This document shows, piece by piece, positions 1 through 5,795 of a DNA stretch of 9,827 nucleotides (within the stretch, counting starts at the first letter, position 1; each line of letters begins with the position of its first letter). Origin of the DNA: Bacteroidaceae bacterium (GTDB lineage Bacteria > Bacteroidota > Bacteroidia > Bacteroidales > Bacteroidaceae); assembly GCA_017558165.1 (NCBI GenBank), contig JAFYWE010000125.1, forward strand, positions 1 to 9,827, in the 5' to 3' direction. Under the pieces are notes generated by a model. That model worked only from the letters and a program-made list of their open reading frames with translations, was not told where the DNA came from and did no database searches. The position numbers and the translations under genes were made by a program.

Positions 1-248
1 AATGGCGCAGACAATATTCTATTGGTACATATATTCTGGATTTCTATTGCCCAAAGGCTCATTTGTGCGTGGAACTTGACGGCAATGAGCATTTTACAAT
101 GGCTGGGGACAGCTATGATTATGACAGGACAATATTCCTTAATTCCAAAGGGGTCAAGGTTATCCGTTTTGAGAATTGTGAAATTTGGAATGATGTAAAC
201 AGAGTTCTCAATGCCATTAAACAGGAATTAGGTATTCTTGAAGAATAG
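1..248 (+). CDS. DUF559 domain protein (Vsr-like endonuclease fold), 5' end missing
   Basis: The reading frame is open from the left window edge (first full codon at 3) to TAG at 246-248, giving 81 visible residues. It starts mid-domain with WRRQYSIGTYILDFYCPKA, so a start placed at the TTG at 63 would cut the domain; the true start lies outside the window, probably 35-45 residues upstream judging by the usual family length of about 115-130. Visible family hallmarks are RRQ, the Asp of ILDFYC (residue 13), ELDG followed by His (24-30), YDxxR and the KGVKVIRFEN stretch. DUF559 is grouped with very-short-patch-repair-like PD-(D/E)XK nucleases; its biological role is not established. The base composition looks more AT-rich than in the neighbouring aspS and clpC, and palindromic repeat material follows directly, which fits a mobile or recently acquired gene. 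The family call is firm; nuclease activity is inference. Confidence 0.85.
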   Translation, partial: WRRQYSIGTYILDFYCPKAHLCVELDGNEHFTMAGDSYDYDRTIFLNSKGVKVIRFENCEIWNDVNRVLNAIKQELGILEE

Positions 249-259
249 CATGCTTTTAT

Positions 260-383
260 CTCCTCAGCCTTCGGCAGTTGCTTTCAGCGAGCCTTGGCTG
301 CACTTGCTGTAAAACGTTAAAGCAAGCTTTACGTTTCGCCCGTTTGCACAAGCCTTCCTCTTGATTACAAACAAGAGGAGCAC
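260..383 (+). repeat. Palindromic repeat region downstream of the DUF559 gene
   Basis: The stretch begins with CTCCTCAG (260-267). It contains an imperfect hairpin AAACGTTAAAGC / GCTTTACGTTT (312-336, one bulged base) and ends with the stem CCTCTTG (357-363) / CAAGAGG (372-378) followed by GAGCAC. A second locus after clpC (5509-5580) has the same start (CTCCTCAG) and the same kind of end (a CCTCT / AGAGG stem running into GAGGAGCAC). The two therefore look like members of one dispersed repeat family, with about 90 extra bases here. No reading frame is evident. The remainder of this gap, 384-445, shows nothing I can name. Confidence 0.5.
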
Positions 384-445
384 TAATGTCTTTTGATTTA
401 TCTAGCCTCACACAGTGAATACAATATTATTACCATATTAAGAGA

Positions 446-474
446 TAACGCCCGAGTCATTGACCCGGGCGTTA
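446..474 (-). terminator. Strong hairpin, probable terminator of the aspS unit
   Basis: A nearly perfect hairpin: TAACGCCCG (446-454) pairs with CGGGCGTTA (466-474), and GTCA (456-459) pairs with TGAC (461-464) inside it. It lies 20 bases past the stop of the small minus-strand gene. The T-run is weak in both directions (TCTCTT on the minus side, CATTTTAT on the plus side), so it may act on both strands and also end transcripts from the left. Confidence 0.6.
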
Positions 475-494
475 CATTTTATATTATCCAGCAT

Positions 495-674
495 TTAGCA
501 GACCACCTTTGGCGGTGCAGCGAATGCAAATACAATCAATGATATCAGTGCCACAGCAATGACAATCATCGCGACATTCTTAAGCATTTTCTGTCGCTTT
601 GCCGCAGCCTTGCGATTGCGATCCTTCTCAATGCGCGCAACGCTCTTCTTCTTTGTCTTACCGTTTGCAGCCAT
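495..674 (-). CDS. Small single-pass membrane protein, 59 aa, translationally coupled to aspS
   Basis: An ATG at 674-672 opens a 59-codon frame ending at TAA (497-495). The start overlaps the aspS stop by one base (TAATG), the usual arrangement for termination-reinitiation coupling, so the protein is probably made only with AspRS. The protein starts MAANGKTKKKSVARIEKD and is strongly basic over residues 6-32. One hydrophobic segment follows at about 34-53 (VAMIVIAVALISLIVFAFAA), then a short tail ending in Cys. The positive-inside rule predicts the basic N-terminal half in the cytoplasm with a very short exterior tail. Codon use matches aspS, which supports a real gene. I do not recognise the family and assign no function. 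The Lys/Arg-rich segment could touch RNA or phospholipid, but that is speculation. Confidence 0.7.
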   Translation of the reverse strand: MAANGKTKKKSVARIEKDRNRKAAAKRQKMLKNVAMIVIAVALISLIVFAFAAPPKVVC

Positions 675-2434
675 TACTTCTCTTTTATATCGATAAGGAT
701 ATTCAACTCGTCGAGCTGTGCCGACTCAAGAACAGACGGAGCATCAATCATTGTATCACGTCCTGAGTTGTTCTTTGGGAATGCGATACAGTCACGGATT
801 GAGTCGAGACCTGCGAAGAGGCTCACCCAACGGTCGAGACCGTATGCAAGACCACCGTGAGGAGGCGCACCATACTTAAAGGCATCGAGCAACCAGCCGA
901 ACTGCTGCTGTGCACGCTCAGGTGTGAAGCCAAGAAGCTCGAACATCTTGTTCTGGAGCTCGCTGTCATAGATACGGATTGAACCGCCACCTACCTCAAC
1001 ACCGTTGATGATCATATCGTATGCGTTTGCGCGTACGGCACCCATATCGGTATCGAGCAATGGGATATCCTCGGGCTTTGGTGAGGTGAATGGGTGGTGC
1101 ATAGCCATGTAACGACCCTCCTCCTCGCTGTACTCAAAGAGTGGGAAGTCAACTACCCACAGGCAAGAGAATTTGTTCTTGTCGCGCAGGCCGAGCTGGT
1201 TCGCAACCTCCAGACGGAGCTCGCAGAGCTGCTTGCGTGTCTTCATTGTGTCGTCACCACTGAGGATGAGGATAAGGTCGCCCGGCTCGGCATTGAACGC
1301 AGCCTTCATTGCCTGGAGAACCTCCTGTGTATAGAACTTGTCAACGCTTGACTTGACTGTACCATCGGCCTCGACACGTGCGTATACCATACCCTTTGCA
1401 CCGATCTGTGGACGGCGGACAAAGTCGGTCAAAGCATCGAGCTGCTTGCGAGTGTATGTAGCGGCACCCTTTGCGCAGATACCACCGACGTACTCGGCGC
1501 TGTCGAATACAGGGAAGCCGTGGCCCTTCATGATGTTCATGAGCTCAACGAACTTCATCTCGAAACGTGTATCGGGCTTGTCGCAACCGTAGTACTTCAT
1601 TGCATCGTGCCATGTCATGCGTGGGAACTGGCCCTCGAGCTCAACACCGCGGATTGTCTTGAAGAGGTGCTTTGCCATACCCTCGAAGAGTGAGATTACA
1701 TCCTCCTGCTCAACGAAACTCATCTCGCAGTCAATCTGTGTAAACTCGGGCTGACGATCGGCACGGAGGTCCTCGTCACGGAAGCACTTCACGATCTGGA
1801 AGTAGCGGTCGAAACCGGACACCATCAACAGCTGCTTGAAGAGCTGTGGGCTCTGTGGCAGTGCATAGAACTGGCCTGGGTTCATACGTGAAGGAACAAC
1901 GAAGTCACGCGCACCCTCTGGAGTAGAGGCGATGAGCATTGGAGTCTCTACCTCAATGAAGTTCATTGAGTCGAGGTAACGGCGAACCTCCATTGTCATC
2001 TGGTGACGGAGTTCAAGGTTCTTGCGTACAGCCTCACGACGGAGGTCGAGATAACGGTACTTCATGCGGATATCGTCACCGCCGTCGGTATTGTTCTCGA
2101 TTGTGAAAGGAGGTGTCGCAGCCTCGTTTAGGATATTGAGCTCGCTTACAATAATCTCGATGTCACCTGTAGGGATATTCGCATTCTTGCTCTGACGCTC
2201 GCTTACAACGCCTGTTGCCTGAATTACATATTCACGGCCAAGGTGCGAAGCCTTCTCGCACAACTCGGCATTCACATCCTCGCTGAATACAAGCTGTGTA
2301 ACACCATAACGGTCGCGGAGGTCAACGAATGTCATACCACCCATCTTGCGTGCACGCTGCACCCAACCGCTCAGTGTCACTGTACTATTTACATCGGCCA
2401 ACCTGAGTTCGCCACAAGTCTTGTTCCTGAACAT
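674..2434 (-). CDS. aspS: Aspartyl-tRNA synthetase
   Basis: AspRS charges tRNA(Asp) with aspartate using ATP, in the cytoplasm. The 586-residue length is normal for the bacterial type. The N-terminal OB-fold anticodon-binding domain covers about residues 1-105 (LSGWVQRARKMGGMTFVDLR). The class II core starts near motif 1 at about 126 (YRYLDLRR), with QSPQLFKQLLM at 194-204. Motif 2 is FRDEDLRADRQPEFTQID at 218-235. A GAD-type insertion follows, and motif 3 is GLAYGLDRW at 528-536, where Arg contacts ATP. Residue 31 is Met and residue 81 is Gln. The His31/Gly81 pair reported for the tRNA(Asn)-mischarging enzyme of Pseudomonas is absent, so a discriminating enzyme is likelier (inference). The ATG at 2434-2432 is preceded by a good promoter and no Shine-Dalgarno. 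A 59-residue membrane protein gene overlaps its stop. Confidence 0.98.
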   Translation of the reverse strand: MFRNKTCGELRLADVNSTVTLSGWVQRARKMGGMTFVDLRDRYGVTQLVFSEDVNAELCEKASHLGREYVIQATGVVSERQSKNANIPTGDIEIIVSELNILNEAATPPFTIENNTDGGDDIRMKYRYLDLRREAVRKNLELRHQMTMEVRRYLDSMNFIEVETPMLIASTPEGARDFVVPSRMNPGQFYALPQSPQLFKQLLMVSGFDRYFQIVKCFRDEDLRADRQPEFTQIDCEMSFVEQEDVISLFEGMAKHLFKTIRGVELEGQFPRMTWHDAMKYYGCDKPDTRFEMKFVELMNIMKGHGFPVFDSAEYVGGICAKGAATYTRKQLDALTDFVRRPQIGAKGMVYARVEADGTVKSSVDKFYTQEVLQAMKAAFNAEPGDLILILSGDDTMKTRKQLCELRLEVANQLGLRDKNKFSCLWVVDFPLFEYSEEEGRYMAMHHPFTSPKPEDIPLLDTDMGAVRANAYDMIINGVEVGGGSIRIYDSELQNKMFELLGFTPERAQQQFGWLLDAFKYGAPPHGGLAYGLDRWVSLFAGLDSIRDCIAFPKNNSGRDTMIDAPSVLESAQLDELNILIDIKEK

Positions 2435-2471
2435 TTTATCTTTAGATTTTATGGATTATCAAAAATTAGTG

Positions 2472-2503
2472 CAAAAATACGGAATATCTCTGGAAAAATC
2501 TAA
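2472..2503 (-). promoter_or_regulatory. Probable aspS promoter (Bacteroidota sigma-ABfr type)
   Basis: On the minus strand TATTTTTG (2479-2472) is a perfect match to the Bacteroidota -7 consensus TAnnTTTG. Twenty bases upstream is TTAG (2503-2500), a one-mismatch fit to the -33 TTTG. Transcription would start near 2465, leaving a leader of about 30 bases before the aspS ATG at 2434. Confidence 0.6.
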
Positions 2504-2530
2504 CGTAAATGCGAAAATAAATAGGTAATG

Positions 2531-2704
2531 ATATAGAAGCTGACCCAGATTTCATTTTCTGCGTAAACTTGTCATCCTGAACGAATGTGAAGGATCTCAA
2601 GAGCGTACTGAATAGAGATACTTGACTTTGGCCCCTACGGGCGTCGACCGTTGGTTCGCTACGCTCAGTATGACAAACCACTTTTGGGTCAACACCTAAT
2701 ATTA
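2531..2704. repeat. MITE-like dispersed repeat with nested inverted repeats ('CHTERSE' type)
   Basis: Outer inverted ends: ATATAGAAGCTGACCC (2531-2546) against TAATATTAGGTGTTGACCC read on the minus strand (2704-2686). They share the core TAG..G.TGACCC. Inner inverted arms: TTGTCATCCTGAACGAA (2569-2585) against TTGTCATACTGAGCGTA read on the minus strand (2676-2660). The inner arm is the very common Bacteroidota repeat TGTCATNCTGAGCGAA; translated on the minus strand it gives the familiar spurious peptides VCHTERSE and SFTFVQDDK. No transposase is encoded, so if mobile the element would be non-autonomous. It sits between the aspS promoter and the clpC control region. A short inverted repeat ATTATT/AATAAT (2701-2716) abuts its right end. 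Confidence 0.6.
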
Positions 2705-2720
2705 TTGCTAAATAATAACA

Positions 2721-2760
2721 GCATGACCACCCATTTTGTATGCAGTTCAATACATCATGC
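2721..2760. promoter_or_regulatory. Inverted repeats upstream of the sigma-54 site, candidate activator site
   Basis: GCATGA (2721-2726) is mirrored by TCATGC (2755-2760), and within them TGTAT (2737-2741) is mirrored by ATACA (2750-2754). They lie roughly 85-125 bases upstream of the predicted sigma-54 start, where enhancer-binding activators usually bind. The symmetry is visible; the role is only a guess, since short inverted repeats arise by chance in AT-rich DNA. Confidence 0.25.
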
Positions 2761-2818
2761 GGACTCTTTGTCAGCATTTTGTTCTCACGGATGAATTATT
2801 TTTGGATATTTTAATGGT

Positions 2819-2836
2819 TTGGCACGCTTTTTGCAA
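2819..2836 (+). promoter_or_regulatory. Sigma-54 (RpoN) type -24/-12 promoter upstream of clpC
   Basis: TTGGCACGCTTTTTGCAA (2819-2836) matches the sigma-54 consensus TGGCACG-N4-TTGC at every defined base. The invariant GG (2821-2822) and GC (2833-2834) are separated by exactly 10 bases, as the -24/-12 geometry demands. Transcription would start near 2846, giving clpC a leader of about 92 bases. Sigma-54 promoters stay silent without an ATP-driven activator, which implies a regulated route to clpC on top of the ordinary promoter downstream. Confidence 0.65.
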
Positions 2837-2856
2837 GAAAGATTATGTAAAAAATG

Positions 2857-2888
2857 TATGTACGTACATGAATTATACCCTATCTTCG
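2857..2888 (+). promoter_or_regulatory. Probable housekeeping promoter of clpC with overlapping palindrome
   Basis: TATCTTCG (2881-2888) fits the Bacteroidota -7 motif TAnnTTTG with one mismatch, and TATG (2857-2860) sits at the right 20-base spacing for a weak -33 TTTG. The start would be near 2894, with a leader of about 45 bases. A perfect 12-bp palindrome, ATGTACGTACAT (2858-2869), covers the -33 element and lies just downstream of the sigma-54 start. It is placed where a dimeric repressor could block either promoter. Confidence 0.45.
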
Positions 2889-2926
2889 CGACCGCAAACA
2901 AGAAGATACTATACAAACGACTAATT

Positions 2927-2933
2927 GGAGGAG
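2927..2933 (+). promoter_or_regulatory. Strong Shine-Dalgarno of clpC
   Basis: GGAGGAG ends 4 bases before the ATG at 2938, a near-ideal ribosome binding site that fixes the clpC start. Most Bacteroidota genes lack such a site, and aspS, the SPOR gene and the FHA gene here show none. Confidence 0.7.
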
Positions 2934-2937
2934 AAAG

Positions 2938-5463
2938 ATGAGCAACGAAATTTCACAGAAGATAACAGAAATACTGTCACTGAGCAAGGAGGAGGCAACC
3001 CGCCTGCGCAGCAGGACAATAAACCCGGAGCATCTGCTTCTGGGAATAATACGCCGCGGCAAGGGCAGCGCCCTTGACATGCTCAGGAGCATGAACGTAG
3101 ACCTGCTGGAGCTCAAGGAGACCATTGAAAGAAGAAGCGCGGCCGACCAGGCTGCCGACCAGCCATATAACGAGAACGTGGAGATGAGCCTGAGCACAGC
3201 ACGCGTATTGAGGTTCTGTACGCTTGAGGCGCGCGCCTTCAAGGCCACAGCCGACGCTGAGCACCTGTTGCTTGGTATACTAAAGGAGAAGAACAACCTT
3301 GCCGCAGAGATTCTGGAGGCAAATGACCTGACATACCCCAAGATTGCCGATTCGATAAAATCAATGACACCTGATACAAACAACATAACCAGCGGTTTCG
3401 GCTTCACCGACCACGACGATGAGGAGGAGAGCCTCCCGAGCAACAACGGCAACAACCAGCATCAACAGCACACAGCAGACACACAGCAGGCAAAGCCGTC
3501 GAATGACACCCCGGTGCTCGACAATTTCGGCGTGGACATGACCAAGGCCGCGAGCGAGGGCAAGCTCGACCCCGTAATCGGACGCGAGAAGGAGATTGAG
3601 AGAATATCGCAGATCCTGAGCCGCCGCAAGAAGAACAACCCGATACTAATCGGCGAGCCGGGTGTGGGCAAATCGGCAATTGTGGAGGGTCTTGCACAGC
3701 GCATCGTGGAGCGCAGGACATCGCGCATGCTGTTCGAGAAGCGTATCATCGCGCTCGACATGACAGCAGTCGTAGCCGGCACAAAGTACCGCGGACAGTT
3801 CGAGGAGCGTCTGAGAGCCATCATCAACGAACTTGAGAACAACCCGAACATCATCCTTTTCATTGATGAGATACACACCATCGTGGGAGCTGGCTCAACC
3901 CCAGGCTCAATGGACGCTGCAAACATTCTGAAACCGGCTCTTGCACGCGGCGAAATCCAGTGCATTGGTGCGACAACCATCGACGAGTACCGCAAGACGA
4001 TAGAGAAGGACGGAGCACTTGAGCGCCGTTTCCAGAAGGTTCTTGTGGAGCCAACCTCGCCCGAGGACACATACACCATACTCAAGAACATCAAGGAGCG
4101 CTACGAGAATCACCACAATGTCACATATACTGACGAGGCGTTGCTTGCGTGTGTCAAATTGACAGACAGATACATAACAGACCGTTGCTTCCCCGACAAG
4201 GCTATTGACGCGATGGACGAGACGGGTGCGCACATGCACATAAGCAACATAAAGGTTCCAAAGGAGATTGAGGAGCAGGAGGCGCTAATCGACCAGGCAA
4301 ACAAGGAGAAGAACGCCGCCGTAAAGAGACAGGACTTCGAGAGCGCGGCCAACCAGCGCGACAAGGAGAAGGAGCTTCAGTCACAGCTTACCAAGATGAA
4401 GAGCGAGTGGGAGAAGAGCCTCATCGACAGCCGACAGACGGTTGACGAGGAGCAGGTGGCACGCATTGTCTCAATGATTTCGGGAGTACCCATGCAGCGT
4501 ATGCAGCAGGATGAGTGGACCCGCCTGAGAGGCATGCAGCATGAGCTGACAGGCAAGGTCATAGCGCAGGAGAAGGCCATAGAGAAGCTTACAAAGGCCA
4601 TACAGCGCAGCCGTGTGGGATTGCAGAACCCGAACAAGCCAATAGGTACGTTCATGTTCCTGGGCCCCACCGGCGTGGGTAAGACCTTGCTGGCAAAGGA
4701 GCTTGCCAAGTTCATGTTCGGCAGTGCCGACGCGCTAATACGCATTGACATGAGCGAATACATGGAGAAGTTCACCGTATCGCGCCTTGTGGGTGCGCCT
4801 CCGGGATATGTAGGCTACGAGGAGGGCGGACAGCTGACCGAGCGCGTACGCCGCCGCCCCTACTCCATTGTTTTGCTCGATGAGATTGAGAAGGCGCACA
4901 CTGACGTTTTCAACCTGTTGTTGCAGGTGATGGATGAGGGACGCCTTACCGACAGCTACGGCCGCACGGTCGATTTCCGCAACACGGTACTAATAATGAC
5001 ATCGAACGTAGGTACACGCGAGCTAAAGGACTTTGGCGCCGGAATAGGATTCGCCAAGGATGAGCGCGCCGGCAGCAAGGAGCACTCACGCGACGTTATA
5101 CAGAAGGCACTCAACAAGCGCTTTGCTCCTGAGTTCCTTAACCGTATTGACGAGATCATCAACTTCGACCAGCTGGGACTCGACGCCATCGTAAACATCG
5201 TTGACCTTGAGCTGGCACAGATTGTAAAGAGAGTGACCGAGCTGGGATATGGCATCGAACTCACCCCCGAGGCAAAGAAGTTCCTCGCCAACAAGGGTTA
5301 TGACATACAGTACGGCGCACGTCCGCTGAAGCGAGCATTGCAGAACTACATTGAGGATGAAATCTCGCAGCTATTGCTGGACAACGCACTGCAGCAGGGT
5401 GACACAATACTTGTCAATGCCGAGGAGGGCTGCGACAAGCTCAACTTCACCGTAAAGCAATAA
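2938..5463 (+). CDS. clpC: ClpC-type AAA+ unfoldase, partner of ClpP
   Basis: An ATP-driven ring unfoldase that feeds substrates to the ClpP peptidase in the cytoplasm. At 841 residues it is complete. Two Clp N-terminal repeats cover about 1-145 (NPEHLLLGI at 29-37, DAEHLLLGI at 106-114). A low-complexity Asn/Gln/His linker runs 160-190. The first ATPase has Walker A GEPGVGKS (239-246), Walker B ILFIDEIH (306-313) and an arginine-finger region ALERRF (360-365). A UVR-like coiled middle segment at about 446-485 (KRQDFESAANQRDKEKEL) marks ClpC rather than ClpA or ClpB. The second ATPase has GPTGVGKT (576-583), IVLLDEIE (644-651) and FAPEFLNRID (729-738). IGF at 703-705 is the ClpP-docking tripeptide, so it should act with ClpP. 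ClpB is excluded by the short middle region and the presence of IGF. Expression appears controlled by two promoters and a strong Shine-Dalgarno. Confidence 0.97.
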   Translation: MSNEISQKITEILSLSKEEATRLRSRTINPEHLLLGIIRRGKGSALDMLRSMNVDLLELKETIERRSAADQAADQPYNENVEMSLSTARVLRFCTLEARAFKATADAEHLLLGILKEKNNLAAEILEANDLTYPKIADSIKSMTPDTNNITSGFGFTDHDDEEESLPSNNGNNQHQQHTADTQQAKPSNDTPVLDNFGVDMTKAASEGKLDPVIGREKEIERISQILSRRKKNNPILIGEPGVGKSAIVEGLAQRIVERRTSRMLFEKRIIALDMTAVVAGTKYRGQFEERLRAIINELENNPNIILFIDEIHTIVGAGSTPGSMDAANILKPALARGEIQCIGATTIDEYRKTIEKDGALERRFQKVLVEPTSPEDTYTILKNIKERYENHHNVTYTDEALLACVKLTDRYITDRCFPDKAIDAMDETGAHMHISNIKVPKEIEEQEALIDQANKEKNAAVKRQDFESAANQRDKEKELQSQLTKMKSEWEKSLIDSRQTVDEEQVARIVSMISGVPMQRMQQDEWTRLRGMQHELTGKVIAQEKAIEKLTKAIQRSRVGLQNPNKPIGTFMFLGPTGVGKTLLAKELAKFMFGSADALIRIDMSEYMEKFTVSRLVGAPPGYVGYEEGGQLTERVRRRPYSIVLLDEIEKAHTDVFNLLLQVMDEGRLTDSYGRTVDFRNTVLIMTSNVGTRELKDFGAGIGFAKDERAGSKEHSRDVIQKALNKRFAPEFLNRIDEIINFDQLGLDAIVNIVDLELAQIVKRVTELGYGIELTPEAKKFLANKGYDIQYGARPLKRALQNYIEDEISQLLLDNALQQGDTILVNAEEGCDKLNFTVKQ

Positions 5464-5478
5464 TATAGGAGTTGACCC
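5461..5478 (+). repeat. Repeat end tag TAATATAGGAGTTGACCC at the clpC stop
   Basis: This 18-base sequence starts on the clpC stop codon. It matches the right end of the repeat between aspS and clpC (TAATATTAGGTGTTGACCC, minus strand 2704-2686) with one indel and one mismatch. A possible inverted counterpart, GTCATCACCTAAATA, is at 5621-5635 (reverse TATTTAGGTGATGAC). If that is the other end, the element spans about 175 bases, close to the size of the 2531-2704 element. Confidence 0.45.
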
Positions 5479-5508
5479 TGAGGTTTACTAGCCAAGAACG
5501 ATATTTCT

Positions 5509-5580
5509 ACTCCTCAGTCACTAAAGTGACAGCTCCTCTATAAACAGAGGAGCACCCTGGTGACCGAAGGACGGAGGAGT
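5509..5580 (+). repeat. Compound palindromic repeat of the DUF559-linked type
   Basis: A closing pair ACTCCTC (5509-5515) / GAGGAGT (5574-5580) encloses two hairpins: GTCACT/AGTGAC (5517-5530) and the perfect 8-bp stem GCTCCTCT (5532-5539) / AGAGGAGC (5546-5553). GTGAC at 5560-5564 can also pair with GTCAC at 5517-5521, so alternative folds exist. Its CTCCTCAG start and GAGGAGCAC segment recur beside the DUF559 gene at 260-383. There is no coding potential and no T-run, so it is not a terminator by itself. Confidence 0.6.
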
Positions 5581-5648
5581 TTGAAAAATCCGATAGTTTG
5601 CACATAGAGGCAACAGCCATGTCATCACCTAAATAAAAGCATATACTT

Positions 5649-5693
5649 ACATTCCCTGGAGCCAATTGAGGTCTTCGGGGAATGTTCTTTTTT
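5649..5693 (+). terminator. Intrinsic terminator downstream of clpC
   Basis: ACATTCCC (5649-5656) pairs with GGGAATGT (5678-5685), extendable by a T-G pair, followed at once by TCTTTTTTT. This is the best plus-strand terminator between clpC and the next gene, about 190 bases past the clpC stop. The 21-base loop is long, so the hairpin could also be the 3' end of a small RNA; I see no convincing promoter that would favour this. Positions 5694-5760 show nothing further. Confidence 0.7.
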
Positions 5694-5760
5694 AGAGCTT
5701 GCCGACAGGCATAGCCTTGCAAAAAATCACACATGGGGGAGCATTTTTCCACAAATGCAG

Positions 5761-5791
5761 TTGCAACGGCTTGAAATTTTCACTAAATTTG
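5761..5791 (+). promoter_or_regulatory. Promoter of the SPOR-FHA unit (sigma-ABfr type)
   Basis: TTG (5761-5763), 20 bases, then TAAATTTG (5784-5791): a perfect -7 element at the consensus spacing from a -33 TTG. It ends only 4 bases before the GTG start codon at 5796, so transcription should begin at or within a base or two of the start codon. Confidence 0.65.
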
Positions 5792-5795
5792 CTTC

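Noticed and set aside
63..65. TTG as start of the DUF559 gene
   Set aside because: Conserved family sequence (RRQ, ILDFYCPKA) continues in frame upstream to the window edge.
260..383. Possible CRISPR array because of short repeated stems
   Set aside because: There are no regularly spaced direct repeats and no cas genes; the elements are inverted repeats of different sequence.
2466..2777. 103-codon minus-strand frame containing VCHTERSE and SFTFVQDDK
   Set aside because: These peptides are the well-known spurious translation of the dispersed Bacteroidota repeat; the frame also overlaps the aspS promoter.
3462..4094. 210-codon minus-strand frame within clpC, and the 191-codon one at 2880-3455
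   Set aside because: Both are antisense to conserved ClpC domains, and the first has no plausible promoter or ribosome site.
5591..5693. Possible small RNA gene ending at the clpC terminator
   Set aside because: TAGTTTG at 5594-5600 is one base short of the -7 consensus and has no -33 at proper spacing, so only the terminator is called.
5507..5752. 81-codon minus-strand frame over the palindromic repeat after clpC
   Set aside because: It runs through hairpins and the terminator and looks like translated repeat sequence, with no domain.
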